From contig JAIUCV010000007.1 in assembly GCA_026724425.1 (NCBI GenBank), forward strand, positions 20,985,286-21,049,285: DNA of 64,000 nucleotides, written 5' to 3'. The notes under the pieces are model-generated. The model saw only the letters and a list, made by a program, of their open reading frames with translations. It had not been told where the DNA came from and made no database searches. This document shows positions 49,336 to 59,998 of this stretch, piece after piece (position 1 is the stretch's first letter; the number at the start of each line of letters is the position of its first letter). This stretch comes from Erythrophleum ivorense. Its lineage: Eukaryota; Streptophyta; Magnoliopsida; Fabales; Fabaceae. The position numbers and the translations under genes are program-made.

Positions 49336-51990
49336 TGTAACACCCCAAAAATTAATTAAGGTGTTAATCATGGATTAGGTTAATTAGGAATAATTAATAT
49401 GAAATAATTGGGTAAGTTAAGTAAATGGAGATTTTAAAGAGATGAATTATTAATATGGGTTTGAGATTTAATTGGGAGAGAAATTTCATCTAGGCTCAAA
49501 TTAATATAGGAGGTCATGATAAGAGGCTAATGGAGGCCCAATAAGCTAGGTGCAGGCCCAATATAATTCAATCTGATAGAAGCCCAAAATCCACCTTGTA
49601 TAGGCTCTTACGAAGGCCCAATAAACCTTGCGCAAACCCAAAACAATGGAGATCCTAAAACTAGGTCTGGCCTAATAGAATTCTGCAACCCAACAACTTA
49701 AAAACTGGCCCAACAAAGCAAAAATCTAAGCCCATTAAGAGTTAGACCTTGGAGCAACCCATGACCCACATTTGACCCTACTAAAACCCTAATACTTTAG
49801 CCTCTTCCTCATTTGTTGAAACACAAAAACACATCTCAAATTTCTCACTTCTAAGCTCAAAATCAACCAAGGTAATAGTTATATAACTTAATCTTCTCAT
49901 ATTTCTCTTCATTTTGATTCAATTAGTTTTTCATTTGGAGTATTTTCACCATACCCAAAATTTAAAATGTGGGTGTTTGGGATTTTCTTGATGAAATTCG
50001 TAGGTTGAGGCTAGGGCTATCATTTGATAGGTATAAACTCTTCTTTTGGAGGTAATTCTACTGATTTGAGACCCTAATGACTTAATTATAATATGGGTAT
50101 TAATTTTGTACAAATTTGCTTAGGATTTTAGATGAAATATTAAGGTTTCTGGTAGAGGACATTTCAACCCGAATTTGAGACTTGTAGTGGCTGGGTAAGT
50201 GATCCCTAGATAGTCATTAGCATTTTAAATTCTTTGGGTACTTGTTGCAAGTGTTAATGATGAGTTAGAGTAGTAATTATCTGATGCTATGATTATAGGG
50301 AGATTTTATACCATTGGTAGCTGTTGCAATTATCTACAAGTGAGGTAACCGAGTTTATATTAATTCCATGCATATAACTGCTTTAATTTAATATTTTGTT
50401 GTACATGAATGATTTGAAATGTTGAATGAATTGGTTGGCTATCATTATATTGTGATTGGACCTTGTGAGTTCATGGTGGAGCTGTGGTGCGGCTGCCACC
50501 CATGCATGTGCTTTGATCGGGCATCGAGTTATAATCAAACCCCAGATGCACTGAGCCCTAGTTGTGCTCAATGGGGAGTAGGTGCCGTGGACGGGCCTCT
50601 CCCGGTGTTAATGGCCTTTAACATGTGAAAATATGGTTGGTAGTATGGGATAGTGATCATGATAGCCTAATTGTTTTATTTACTGATATGATTGGTATTT
50701 TGCTATTGCTTATGTGAAATTATGCATGTATGCTAATTAAACTAGAATATATTATGGAATTACCTTGGTTACTGAGATTCGTATCTTATCCCATTTTATG
50801 GGATTAAACATTTCAAGTGAAGATTCTTCGGGTAAGGAAAGGCAAGCAAGTGGATGAACATCTATGAGCTGAGGCCGGGTGTGGGGAGCTACACTTGGTC
50901 TGAATAGAATAGAGTAGATGCTAATTTTTGTTAACCTTTGTATAACATCATCATGTATCTATATTGCCAAGTGTAGGAGATTGTATTTTGATAATATGGA
51001 ATGTAACTAATGAGAAATATGCTTTACATTAGCTATTGATGGATGTATGAACCTTGACACTCATTTTGGCTAGTGAAATCCTATCATATATTAGATTGTT
51101 GATTTGAATCAGTGATATATGGAACTTTAACGGAATGTATGCTTGAATGTTAATTATTGGAAGCTTATGTAATTTCTGCTAATATCAATCTGTGAAATTG
51201 CTAACATATGGTAGTTGGATGAGTATGAATTCATATTTAAGTTTGAAATTAGAGATGGCAGAATAGCTAGGTAAATAAGGTGCATAAACACCATTAGAGT
51301 TGCATAACTTAAGGTAGAATGACCCTAGGGGGTTATTGGAGGGAGAGTGGAAAGTATGAGCCAAGGTTTTAAGAGTAGTAGGATCAGAAGGCATTTGGCC
51401 GCGGCCAAAATATTATTAGCCGCAGCCAATAATGGCGAAGTTGCCCAAGAAGGGCACCAAAGAGAAATTCGTTGCAGTGAATGTGGAATTGGCCACGGTG
51501 AAATGTGAGAGGCTAAACTGGGAGTTATCCAGAGGGGAATTGGCCACAGCGAAGTGTGGAATTTGTCGCGATGAAATTTTATAAAAATGAGCCAGGCATT
51601 CTAGAAAGGAATTGGCTGCAGCGAAAGGAGGTATTGGCCGCGGCCAATAACGAGAGGTGAGTAAGGGAGGTTCCAGGAGGCTTCTTCACTGTGGCGCCAT
51701 GTATGTTGGCCATAGTAAAGGTGTCGCGGTGAAATTAGTAACGATGTAAGGGGTGAAGCTGAGGGGAATTAGCCGTGCCTAAGGGGAAATTGGTCACGGC
51801 TAACGTCCTGAAACCCTTATATTGACTAGGAAATCTTAGTTTTTCATATTGTACCCTTAAAGGATGACTTCTAAACATTAATAGAAGATAAATATGAGTT
51901 GGAAATGATAGGTAATAGAATCAAGGCTCATAAATGAATGTTTGTTTCCCCTAATGTACGTAAGTGTTGGTAATTATATGGTTAAGAGTC
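49336..51990 (+). mobile_element. Family-E LTR (E2), right end lost
   Basis: Starts TGTAACACCCC after TAGCA (49331-49335). It follows E1 in reverse complement through a GGCCCAA-rich early part, a leader ending in CCAAGGTAATAG near 49875, the GTGGTGCGGCTGCCACC block near 50490, hairpin TGAGATTCGTATCTTA at 50773-50788 and the palindrome array at 51392-51806. Similarity stops near 51990, about 170 bp short of the expected end, and no second TAGCA is found there. The copy is therefore truncated. Confidence 0.85.
51392..51806. repeat. GGCCGCGGCC palindrome array in E2
   Basis: About twelve sites, among them TTTGGCCGCGGCCAAAA (51394-51410), ATTAGCCGCAGCCAAT, ATTGGCCACGGTGAA, ATTGGCCGCGGCCAAT near 51632 and ATTGGTCACGGCTAA at the end. 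Spacers match those of E1 in reverse complement. Differences between copies are mostly at CG. Confidence 0.85.
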
Positions 51991-52540
51991 TAATCTTCTG
52001 TGCATGGGAATAATGACACATAAGGAAAAACAATCATCTATACATGGGCATTGTCCTAAGTTTAGTCTCCCATGTATAAGAATTATAGTCTACAAGGAAG
52101 TAGGATCATCCAGCATAGGTACCATCTAAAGTGAATTCCTCCATGGATAGGGTCCATTTACATAGTCTAATATAAGAGATTAATTATGTAGATTTAAGTC
52201 TATTGATATTTAATGAGTCCAAAGGAATAAATGAAGTAACTTGTATAATAATCAATCCTAAAGAAAGAATTACAAATTTACAAAGCTTGAATAAGGATCC
52301 CTAGTATCCCATAAAACTTAATTTACATGTACATGAGGAAAAAAAATTAATTTCACAAAAATTTTGCATTTCATGCATACAATAGTTGTGGCACCATAGC
52401 ACACTATGATGGTGCCATGCAAGAATTTTCTTGTGTGGTTAAAGGGCTTTGCATGCCAGGCTTGGTGCCATAGCGCTGATCCTTCTTTTTCCTCCAAACT
52501 TGTAATTTTTACTATTCATTTAGGGATTTTTCACACTTTT
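51991..52540. other. Unassigned sequence left of LTR H2
   Basis: This stretch follows the break in E2 and ends at H2. Its right part, ending TTCACACTTTT, probably belongs with 57817-59254, since H2's TSD joins them (CTTTT and CTTTC). The left part, with CATGGGCATTGTCC-like text, matches nothing else here. No coding frame is supported. Confidence 0.4.
52390..52482. repeat. GGCACCATAG...CTATGGTGCC-type inverted repeats
   Basis: GGCACCATAG at 52390 faces CTATGATGGTGCC ending at 52416, an imperfect inverted repeat. A half-site TTGGTGCCATAGCGCTGAT follows at about 52463, and GCATGCC lies between them. It is a short array of a different palindrome from those in families B, C and E. Confidence 0.5.
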
Positions 52541-55500
52541 TGTAATACCTTAACCTCTTAGCACATACATAAGGGTCCTATGGTCTATCCCAATCCACTC
52601 ATAGCATATTGGGCAACATTTACAAGGAAGCATATATTTTCTTCCATGGAAAGTTGCATGATTAGAAGACCATATTCATGATTCATGGCTTTAGGAACCA
52701 TTTAAACTCATCCATATCATTTCCTATCCATATCATATCCATCCAAGTCATAAACACCATCATTTAACTCATGCATCATAGATTTGGAGCCATGCATTCC
52801 AAAAACCAGAATTTGGTCTTGGGTTGGCAAGCTAGATTTCTTATATAAACTTCAAAAATTCATAACTAATTCTAAAAAAAATCAAAATTAAGGAAACCAT
52901 ACCATTCTTAAAATTTGTGGATGTCTACTAGTCATTAAAAATAATTCCAAACCAATGTCGTGGCCTCTAATTTATGGAAATTGATGGAAAAATACTAGAG
53001 GTCGAGTTGCATTACTAGTACTATCATGCAATTTCAAAAATTTATTTCTCTCTCTATAGAACTCTAAATGAGATTATCTCAATATCTATGGAAAGCTTAT
53101 GATGTCTAGTTTATGCTTATAAAATTTTATGAGCATTGGACTTCCTTTGGCCCACATGTGACATAGAAATATAAATTGACCATATGAACAATGCATATAC
53201 CATTTCTGCATAATTTAACTAACTTTGAAAAATCATAATAAATTTTTTAGAGCTTAAAATTGAGTGATCTTTAGCTCTGTAAAAAGCTCTAGATGAGATC
53301 TACTTGCTGGCGAAAGTTTATGGAAAAACGCATCCATTTGGTTAGACTTTGGCTTAGCTCACCATTTAGTCAAATCTAAAGTCCAAAATGGGATTTTAAG
53401 ACACCAAATGCTCTTCCTCACTTTCCACAACCACTTGAGCAAGTGTAAAAGCATAATTATAACATATAAAAGCATGCCAAATGATCCAAATCATCATGGA
53501 GCTCATTCTCATTATGCCACTTGCATTTATACACATAACCCGCAAGGCACATAGATGGCAAAAATCTACATTCCATTCATTTGGCTTCCACATTGATACA
53601 TACATCATATTTACATACATTTGAACTTGTTCAATGGTTCACATCACATATACATCTCATGGATACAATTCTTGATATCATAATGTAAGTAAAAAAGCTC
53701 ATTTCTCTATCCTTTTGTCAAAGTCTTGCCTCTCATAGTTGTTGGCCACTGTTTCTTAATCCACTTGGCCTATCTAAACATGGTTAGACATATGTGGGGG
53801 AAGAGTGAGATTCAAAGAATTCCAATAGCTCTTAACCCTTTTAAACATACATAATGGATACATATACATGTTAAAGAATTCATGCATGGCTTTCAAGCTA
53901 CTAGTGAACATACACAAAATGTTTTCCATGTTCAAGAAAATCATACATAACATACATAAGCTTTCAAGGGCATTGGTTTAGCCTCACCCATTTTCCTTAG
54001 GAAGTGCAAGAAAGGCCATGATTCTTACCTCATTTCAAGACTTTTTCAAGGGCTTTTTCTATTGCTTCAAGCTTCCTCTTAAAATTCTAAGTTCTCTCCT
54101 CTGGACCAGTCCCAAAACAGTCCCATAAAAGTCATGAAAACTATAGAAAGAAAGAGGAGAAGGAAAGGAACAACATTAGTGAAGGAAGAACCATGAAAAC
54201 CCAAGGTTTTCTTACCTTCTTCCTAAGCTTTTCCTTCCTCTTTTGCTCCCATCTTGTATACCCCACTCAACTGGTCTCTCCTTCGGTTTAGGACAGAAAC
54301 AAGGTTGGCTAAATGGAGAGGAGAAGGAGGACGTGACATATAAGGAGTCAAGTCACCAAAATGCCCTTTCAAAAATTCCATTTTATCCCTTTTTCTTGGC
54401 TTTTTTGTTTTAGGCTCATTTTAAATCCTTTTTTAGAACTATCTTTTTTATCATAAAATTTAGGTTCTCTAACTTATAAAATACCTTTGGAGTCACTCAA
54501 ATTAAATCTAAAACCTTCCCAAATAAAAAGGTCAAAATTTAAGTTAACTGTCATTCTAAAACGCCAATTGGAGGGGTTTAAACCATTCTAAGGGTTTCTA
54601 TAACTTTTAAGGCTTCTGAGAATCCTGAGAAACTCATTTTTACTATTTAAAAATTCCTCATTTGAGGTTCCTAATGAGTGCCCGAAGTTATGAAAATGGC
54701 ACTACATCTTCTTTAAATTTCATTTGGTTATTCTAGCTCTTTTTCCAAGGCACCTCTTGTAACACCTTCATTCCTAGCTCATACCCATCATGCCTTACAT
54801 GCTCATATGAGGTATAGGAAGAATAAGGAGAGATCTTCCTCATTGGATTCATACATTTACTTAGCATTGTGGCATGGTCAAAAATTTATTTTAGTGTCGC
54901 ATGGACTGAGTGAGCTCATTCTATACATCCTCATATTTATTTGTACCATTAAGACCCATTTCAATCCCAAAAAAATGCTTTTAGCCCATGGAAACTAAAA
55001 AGGGATATGAGACATGTAGATTCATTTTCGGCAGACTTGGCCTCATTTCTGGGCAAAGTTTGAAAATTCACAACTAAATCTAGAAAAATAAAAAACATGT
55101 GATCTTGGTTATTCTAGAAAGCTTAGGATGTCTACTTCATACTGAAAATATGCAGAAGTCTTAAAATCCCACACATAAAGACGTTTGACATCCGAAATCA
55201 TCTGAAGGTCGGAGGGAGTTTTGTTACTGTCATAGTTTACTAATATGAACTTCAAAAATGTCTAACTAATTTCATAAAAATCTAATGCATGCAAATGATA
55301 CCACTATGGAAATATGTGGATGTTAACTAGAGAGGAAAAATGTTTCTAGATCAGTTCATCAAGCCAAACTCCCGAAAATTGATGGAACAGTACCTCGGGT
55401 CAGGCAAGATGACTGATTCTGGGCAGGAAATTCAAAATTGCATATCTTCCTCTCTAGACTCCAAATGAGGTGCTTCTAGTTGCTACAAGTCTCTGTGACT

Positions 55501-57302
55501 GTCTATTTTTTTCCTATAAAATTTCCTAGCCATTGGACTACGTTTCCCCTCGGATGACACGATTTCACCACTGACCAAATGAACAGTGTTTAGGAAAATC
55601 CGAAATTCTGATACCAACTTTGAGAAATCATAGAAAATTATACAGGCCTCCAAATGACTTGATCTTTAGCTTCCCAAAAATCTCTAGACAAGATCTAGTC
55701 ACATGCCAAATTTCAAGGCAAAGAGAGGTCGTTTGGTCAGATTTGGATATCATGAGGCAAAATGTCCATTTTCTCTTGCTAAAAAGGGCTATTGGGGTCC
55801 AACTTTGCTTCTCCTACTACTAAAGCTCAATGAGCACGTGAGAAAGCATTAACATGGGCTATCAAACATGGCTCCAATGTTTAACAACCCAGATTTGCAA
55901 AACTCACTCTCCCACACCAACACATACACCATATACATAAGGCCAAAATTTTGCCATTCATAAAAAAACTTGCTACCTCATGCACTATAAATTCAATTCT
56001 CATACATATACATTAAGAACATCTATTTACAAGTATTCATGTGTGCTACATCATGTACATCATTTCATTGGATTACATCTCTTGACTTAATCACAAAATA
56101 AAGACAAAAAGGGCTCTTTTACAATTTCTTCATTGAATTCCCTAGCTTCAAGCTTGGTGGCTCCCATCTCTTACCTCCCTTGGTCCACCTAGCATGTTGG
56201 GATGGTGGAGAGGGGGAGTGAGATTCAAAGAATCTCAATAGCTCATCTCTCATTTAATCATACACATAAAGCATGCAAACAAGTCTCACAATGTATGCAT
56301 GGGCATATTAGCATGTGAAATCATAAGAAAAGCATGTTCAACATGTGAGTAGGCCATACATAACATACAAGAGCTTGCCAAGCAAATGGACTAGCCTTAC
56401 CCACTCATTTATGGATTTTGGACTTGCCTCACCTATTCTTTAAGACGTTCTTGGACTCAACCCTTACTCTTGGGAGTCAACCTCACTTTTGGGAGACTCT
56501 TTACTTTGTCTCAACTAACTTTAGGGTTCTTGGCTCATCCTCACTATGGCTAGAGGGTTATTGGCTTTTCCATACTCAAGCAAACTCAAGAAATCACATA
56601 AAACATCATTGAAATACATGAGGCATCATCATGCTAGCATACTTTTCATAGTTCAAAATATACATACACACAAGCAAGACAATGTAAGCACACATCTTAT
56701 GCATGAAAGAAGGTGGAGAGAGCTACCTTATTGGTTATTCACAAACTTTCCCTTTCAATTTGTCTCCTCCCTTGTTGGTTTCACAATCACCTTTAGATGG
56801 GAGTGCTTCTCTTGGGCCTAACCACATAAGAAGCATGGAATTATTCTCTTAACACTTTATTCATAAAGTTAGGAATTTCTTTCTAGCAACCCTACTAAGC
56901 ATATAAAGCTAGGGGTTCTTTCTCTCACTAGAATCCCACTAACTCTCCTTCCTCTCAAACTCTTAAGAAGGGAAAGCAAGGAAGAAAGGGCTACATGACT
57001 TCTAACCTCCCTCAAGAGTAGTTTTCCACTCTCCCTCTTCTGAACCAAGCTCAAAATCTAACTACTTCAATAATCAAAACCATAGGAAGACATGGCAAGG
57101 AGAGAAGAACAATATTCTAAGAAGAGAAACCATGTAAATCTTACCTTTCTCTTGTTCTTCCTTCCTCCTTTAGGTTTCTCTCTCTCTCCTCCGCCCATTT
57201 CTCTGTCATAGAGGGAGCTTAAGTCGATTGGAAGAAGAAAGGAGGGGTTGGGAGGCTTTAAAAAGTTAAATTCTCTTTTTTCCATGCTTTTCCGGACTAA
57301 CC

Positions 57303-57532
57303 CTCGCTATGGTGAGCCATAACCCTCGCTACGGCGAGCTCGTGTCAGTCCCAGACCCTTGCCTTCGCTACAGCGCGCGCTACGGCGAGCAATGCCCTGG
57401 TTTTTGTATGGGGTGCCTGCACTTACTATAGCTAGAAGCATTCTCGCTATAGTTAGAAGGTACTCTTGCTATAGCTAGACCATTTCTCGCTATAGCGAAC
57501 AGGTACATTCGCTATAGCTAGGCTGTAGCTAG
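57303..57532. repeat. CTCGCTATAGCGAG palindrome array in C3
   Basis: Sites correspond one to one with those in C1, and several keep CG where C1 has CA or TG (for example CGCTACAGCGCGCGC here against CACTACAACACACGC in C1). It is the better preserved of the two. Confidence 0.85.
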
Positions 57533-57570
57533 CAGACTTAGAAAATTTTCAGCCCTTCAAAAATTTTCAG

Positions 57571-57638
57571 CTTTTCTTTTCTTTTCTTTTCTTTTTTCTT
57601 TTTCTTTTCTTTTCTTCTTCTTTCTTTTTTTTTTCTTG
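57571..57638. repeat. Pyrimidine tract near the start of C3
   Basis: CTTTT repeats, about 68 bases without a purine; roughly thirty bases longer than in C1. Confidence 0.88.
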
Positions 57639-58298
57639 GTTGTTACACCGCTGGCCTTGGATCTTCATTATTTAAGGTCTAAATTATTGATCAAATTTTA
57701 TTTGACCTCAAATCATTCTATTTGGGGGACTTCTTTTTATATTTGGTGAGTTTCATACATTTACAGAGAAATCAAACATTACGTTTCTCGCATTTACGGA
57801 GGAACCAGATGTTACACTTTCTAACCTCAACAACCTTAAATGATCATTTTAAATGTCTAATAATTATCATATAATAGCGAAACGTTTAATGAAACTAAGA
57901 CCAACAATTCACAACAAAATTTACTATGAAATTGTTCTAGAGAAAGAAAGAAGGAGAGATGGAATGAATAGCATATGCTACATCTAAACATACTCATAGC
58001 TTCTAACCTTCTTGAAAACATTATATAAAGCATCGTTCATCCTCAAAACAAAGATTTGAGCTTTATCATGCGATACCCCTTAGAGAGGGAGAAAATAAGA
58101 GTTGGTGAAAATAGTGAAAAGATAGTGCTTTTAAAGGGTTATAAACTTATTAAAAGTATTTATTCTAATCCCAATTATCATCCAAGGTATCAAATAACCA
58201 TAATCAAGAAGAATCCATGCTTTACCATGGGAAAGCATTAAACTTCTAAAGAGAGAAACTAAGAAGATGAAGAAGAAGCCATGTAGGATGATTATCTT

Positions 58299-58476
58299 AA
58301 TAAGACAAGGGAGTCTTACCTTAAATTAGGTTACAAATTGCTTTAGTTCCTCTTCCCTTTGAGTTACTCTCTTCTATAACTTTCTCTAATATGACAAGGG
58401 AGTCTTCCCTTGAATTAGGTTACAAATTGCTTTAGTTCCTATTCCCTTTAAGTTATTCTTTTTTATAACTTTCTCT
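58299..58476. repeat. 89-bp tandem duplication
   Basis: Two adjacent units both contain GACAAGGGAGTCTT, then AATTAGGTTACAAATTGC, then CTATAACTTTCTC-like text. They differ at several positions. Confidence 0.85.
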
Positions 58477-58490
58477 ACTCTTTATGTGCA

Positions 58491-58507
58491 TGTGTGTGTG
58501 TGTGTGT
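58491..58507. repeat. (TG)n microsatellite
   Basis: About eight TG units followed by a CT-rich stretch. Confidence 0.85.
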
Positions 58508-59254
58508 CTCACTCTCTCTCTCTACTCCTTCTATTTTCTAGACTCTCTCTTTTCTTCTTTCTACTTGTGTCGTAAATGTAAATAACATAAGGAGTTAAAT
58601 AGAGGCATACTCCAAATCTTTTGAGATCTCATCTTTTTCTCACTACATGTTCTTGACTTCTTCATGAAGTTAGGGAATTGACTTGTACTAGAAGATGAAA
58701 TAATACTTCATTTGACTAGTATTAGGTATAAAAATTTTTTCAATCATGAAAATTTATATATTAAAATTCTCAACTTTTTCGCTGCATTATTTCTATAACC
58801 TTAATTTGTTCGAAAGAATTACATTATGGTATAAGATAAAATTGCACTGTGGTCTCACCAAAATTTTATTTTATTCATGTGAAAATTACATGTTTTTACC
58901 CTACAATTTTGGTCATTATATTTTAACCCTAGAATTTCACTTAAAAAATTTTATTTTCCAAATATTTTTCTTATATGTTTATAGTAATTTGGCCTTGGAA
59001 GTCTTAGAAAGTAACTTTTCAAGTGCTTATTTTATAATTTGTTCTAATTTTGTAACTATTAAAATTCCTATTAATTCTAAAAAATTCCTCAAAATTCATG
59101 TTAAATTTTAAAAAAAAAATCTGTATATTTTATAAATATGGTACTCATTAAATCTTCACTATCTGGCTATACACTAGTTCCTAATTATTTCTTTAATATT
59201 ATTTTATTTACCTTAAATTACTTAAATATTATTAAATAAGAGAAAGATGTTACA

Positions 59255-59998
59255 AGCAACATAATAGGATCCACTTGGTGGCTTAGGAGTGCAAGCCAAA
59301 AATCCATAGGGGTCGTGGTTTTAAAATGGATGCACATGACAAAACAACGATTTTTTCAAGAAGCTTTGCTGGGGTTTAAAGTTTGTAATCCTGAGGCACT
59401 TTGGGTTGGTGTTCTTAAAGACAAATACCATTGCGGGGATGGAAAATTTCACAGGGTTAGAAAGAAGAAGATGTCGTCAAACACCTGGCAAGGAATTGCT
59501 AAGGATTGGAGTGATTTTCTGAATGGCCTTGAATGGAACTTGGGGGATGGTGCTAGGTTAGTTTTTGGCTTGATAAGTGGAACTCCCTCCTTTTGCCCTT
59601 AAGAGACTACACCGTGAAGACCTTACCTAAAGATATAATCCAGAATAGAATGTGAGATTACATAACAAATTCAAGAGCTTGGGAGTAGAGTACGGTTCAA
59701 AATCTTATCCCAGACATGGTGCAAGGCATCATCACAAATATGTTGCCTCCATCGCTATATAAAGAGTTAATACCATCACCTAGAACGGGACACATGATTA
59801 GGTGTTTTTGGTCAGATCAACCTACTTGTCACTTCTGGGGGTGGATTCTCTTGATTATGACAATGTTTGGGGCAAAATCTAAAAGTGGCCAATGTCTAAA
59901 AAAAATTCATTGCTTTCCTTGGCTATTCATGCTTAATCGGCTTCACAAAAATAGGCTTAGATTTTGATGTGGTCTAGCCAATAGTAGTACATGCCCAT
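59255..59998 (+). pseudogene. L1-like LINE ORF2 C-terminal fragment
   Basis: Conceptual translation gives the C-terminal part of a plant L1-type non-LTR reverse transcriptase, the region after the catalytic domain. In order it shows EALWVGVLKDKY, then SSNTWQGIAKDW, then WNLGDGARLVF. After a one-base frame change comes FWLDKW, a hallmark of these proteins. Further on is KKIHCFPWLFMLNRLHKN, which fits the zf-RVT tail motif (PxKIxxFxWLxxxxRLxT). At least two frameshifts and several stops are present, and no endonuclease or catalytic FADD-type motif is seen. The left side is cut at 59254 by an LTR-like element and the right side at 59999 by a copia LTR. It is a dead fragment. Confidence 0.82.

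Larger units (their letters stand above)
54758..57647 (-). mobile_element. Complete family-C solo LTR (C3)
   Basis: A 2,890-bp sequence starting TGTAACACC and ending TTGTTACA; TSD CCTCT (54753-54757) and CCGCT (57648-57652), one mismatch. Removing it restores AGGCACCTCTGGCC, as found undisturbed in B2 near 42260. Hairpin TGAGATTCAAAGAATCTCA is at 56219-56237 and the palindrome array at 57303-57532. It is the closest relative of C1. Confidence 0.92.
52541..57816 (-). mobile_element. Family-H solo LTR (H2), interrupted by C3
   Basis: Starts TGTAATACC and ends CCAGATGTTACA, with TSD CTTTT (52536-52540) and CTTTC (57817-57821), one mismatch. Own pieces are 52541-54757 and 57653-57816, about 2.38 kb. 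Most of it parallels H1/D (compare 53050-53400 with 32390-32760), but its last 160 bp match the corresponding end of family B (19130-19318) rather than D, so it looks mosaic. Hairpin TGAGATTCAAAGAATTCCA is at 53806-53824. Confidence 0.8.
57817..59254 (-). mobile_element. Unclassified LTR-like element, host of H2
   Basis: It ends AAAGATGTTACA at 59254, the reverse of a TGTAACATCTTT start, so it is likely an LTR with minus sense. The other end is not found. It holds an 89-bp tandem duplication (58299-58476), a (TG)n tract and a GAGATCTCATC string at 58622 in place of the usual hairpin. A 121-codon open frame at 58746-59111 is AT-rich with no recognisable domain. Confidence 0.5.

Noticed and set aside
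58746..59111. 121-codon open frame on the plus strand
   Set aside because: AT-rich, Phe/Leu/Ile-biased, inside an LTR-like element and antisense to it; no recognisable motif.
49331..59259. E2 and the element ending at 59254 read as a single element with a shared TSD
   Set aside because: The flanks TAGCA and AGCAA do not match in register, and sequence on either side of 51990 shows no continuity. Left as two separate partial elements.
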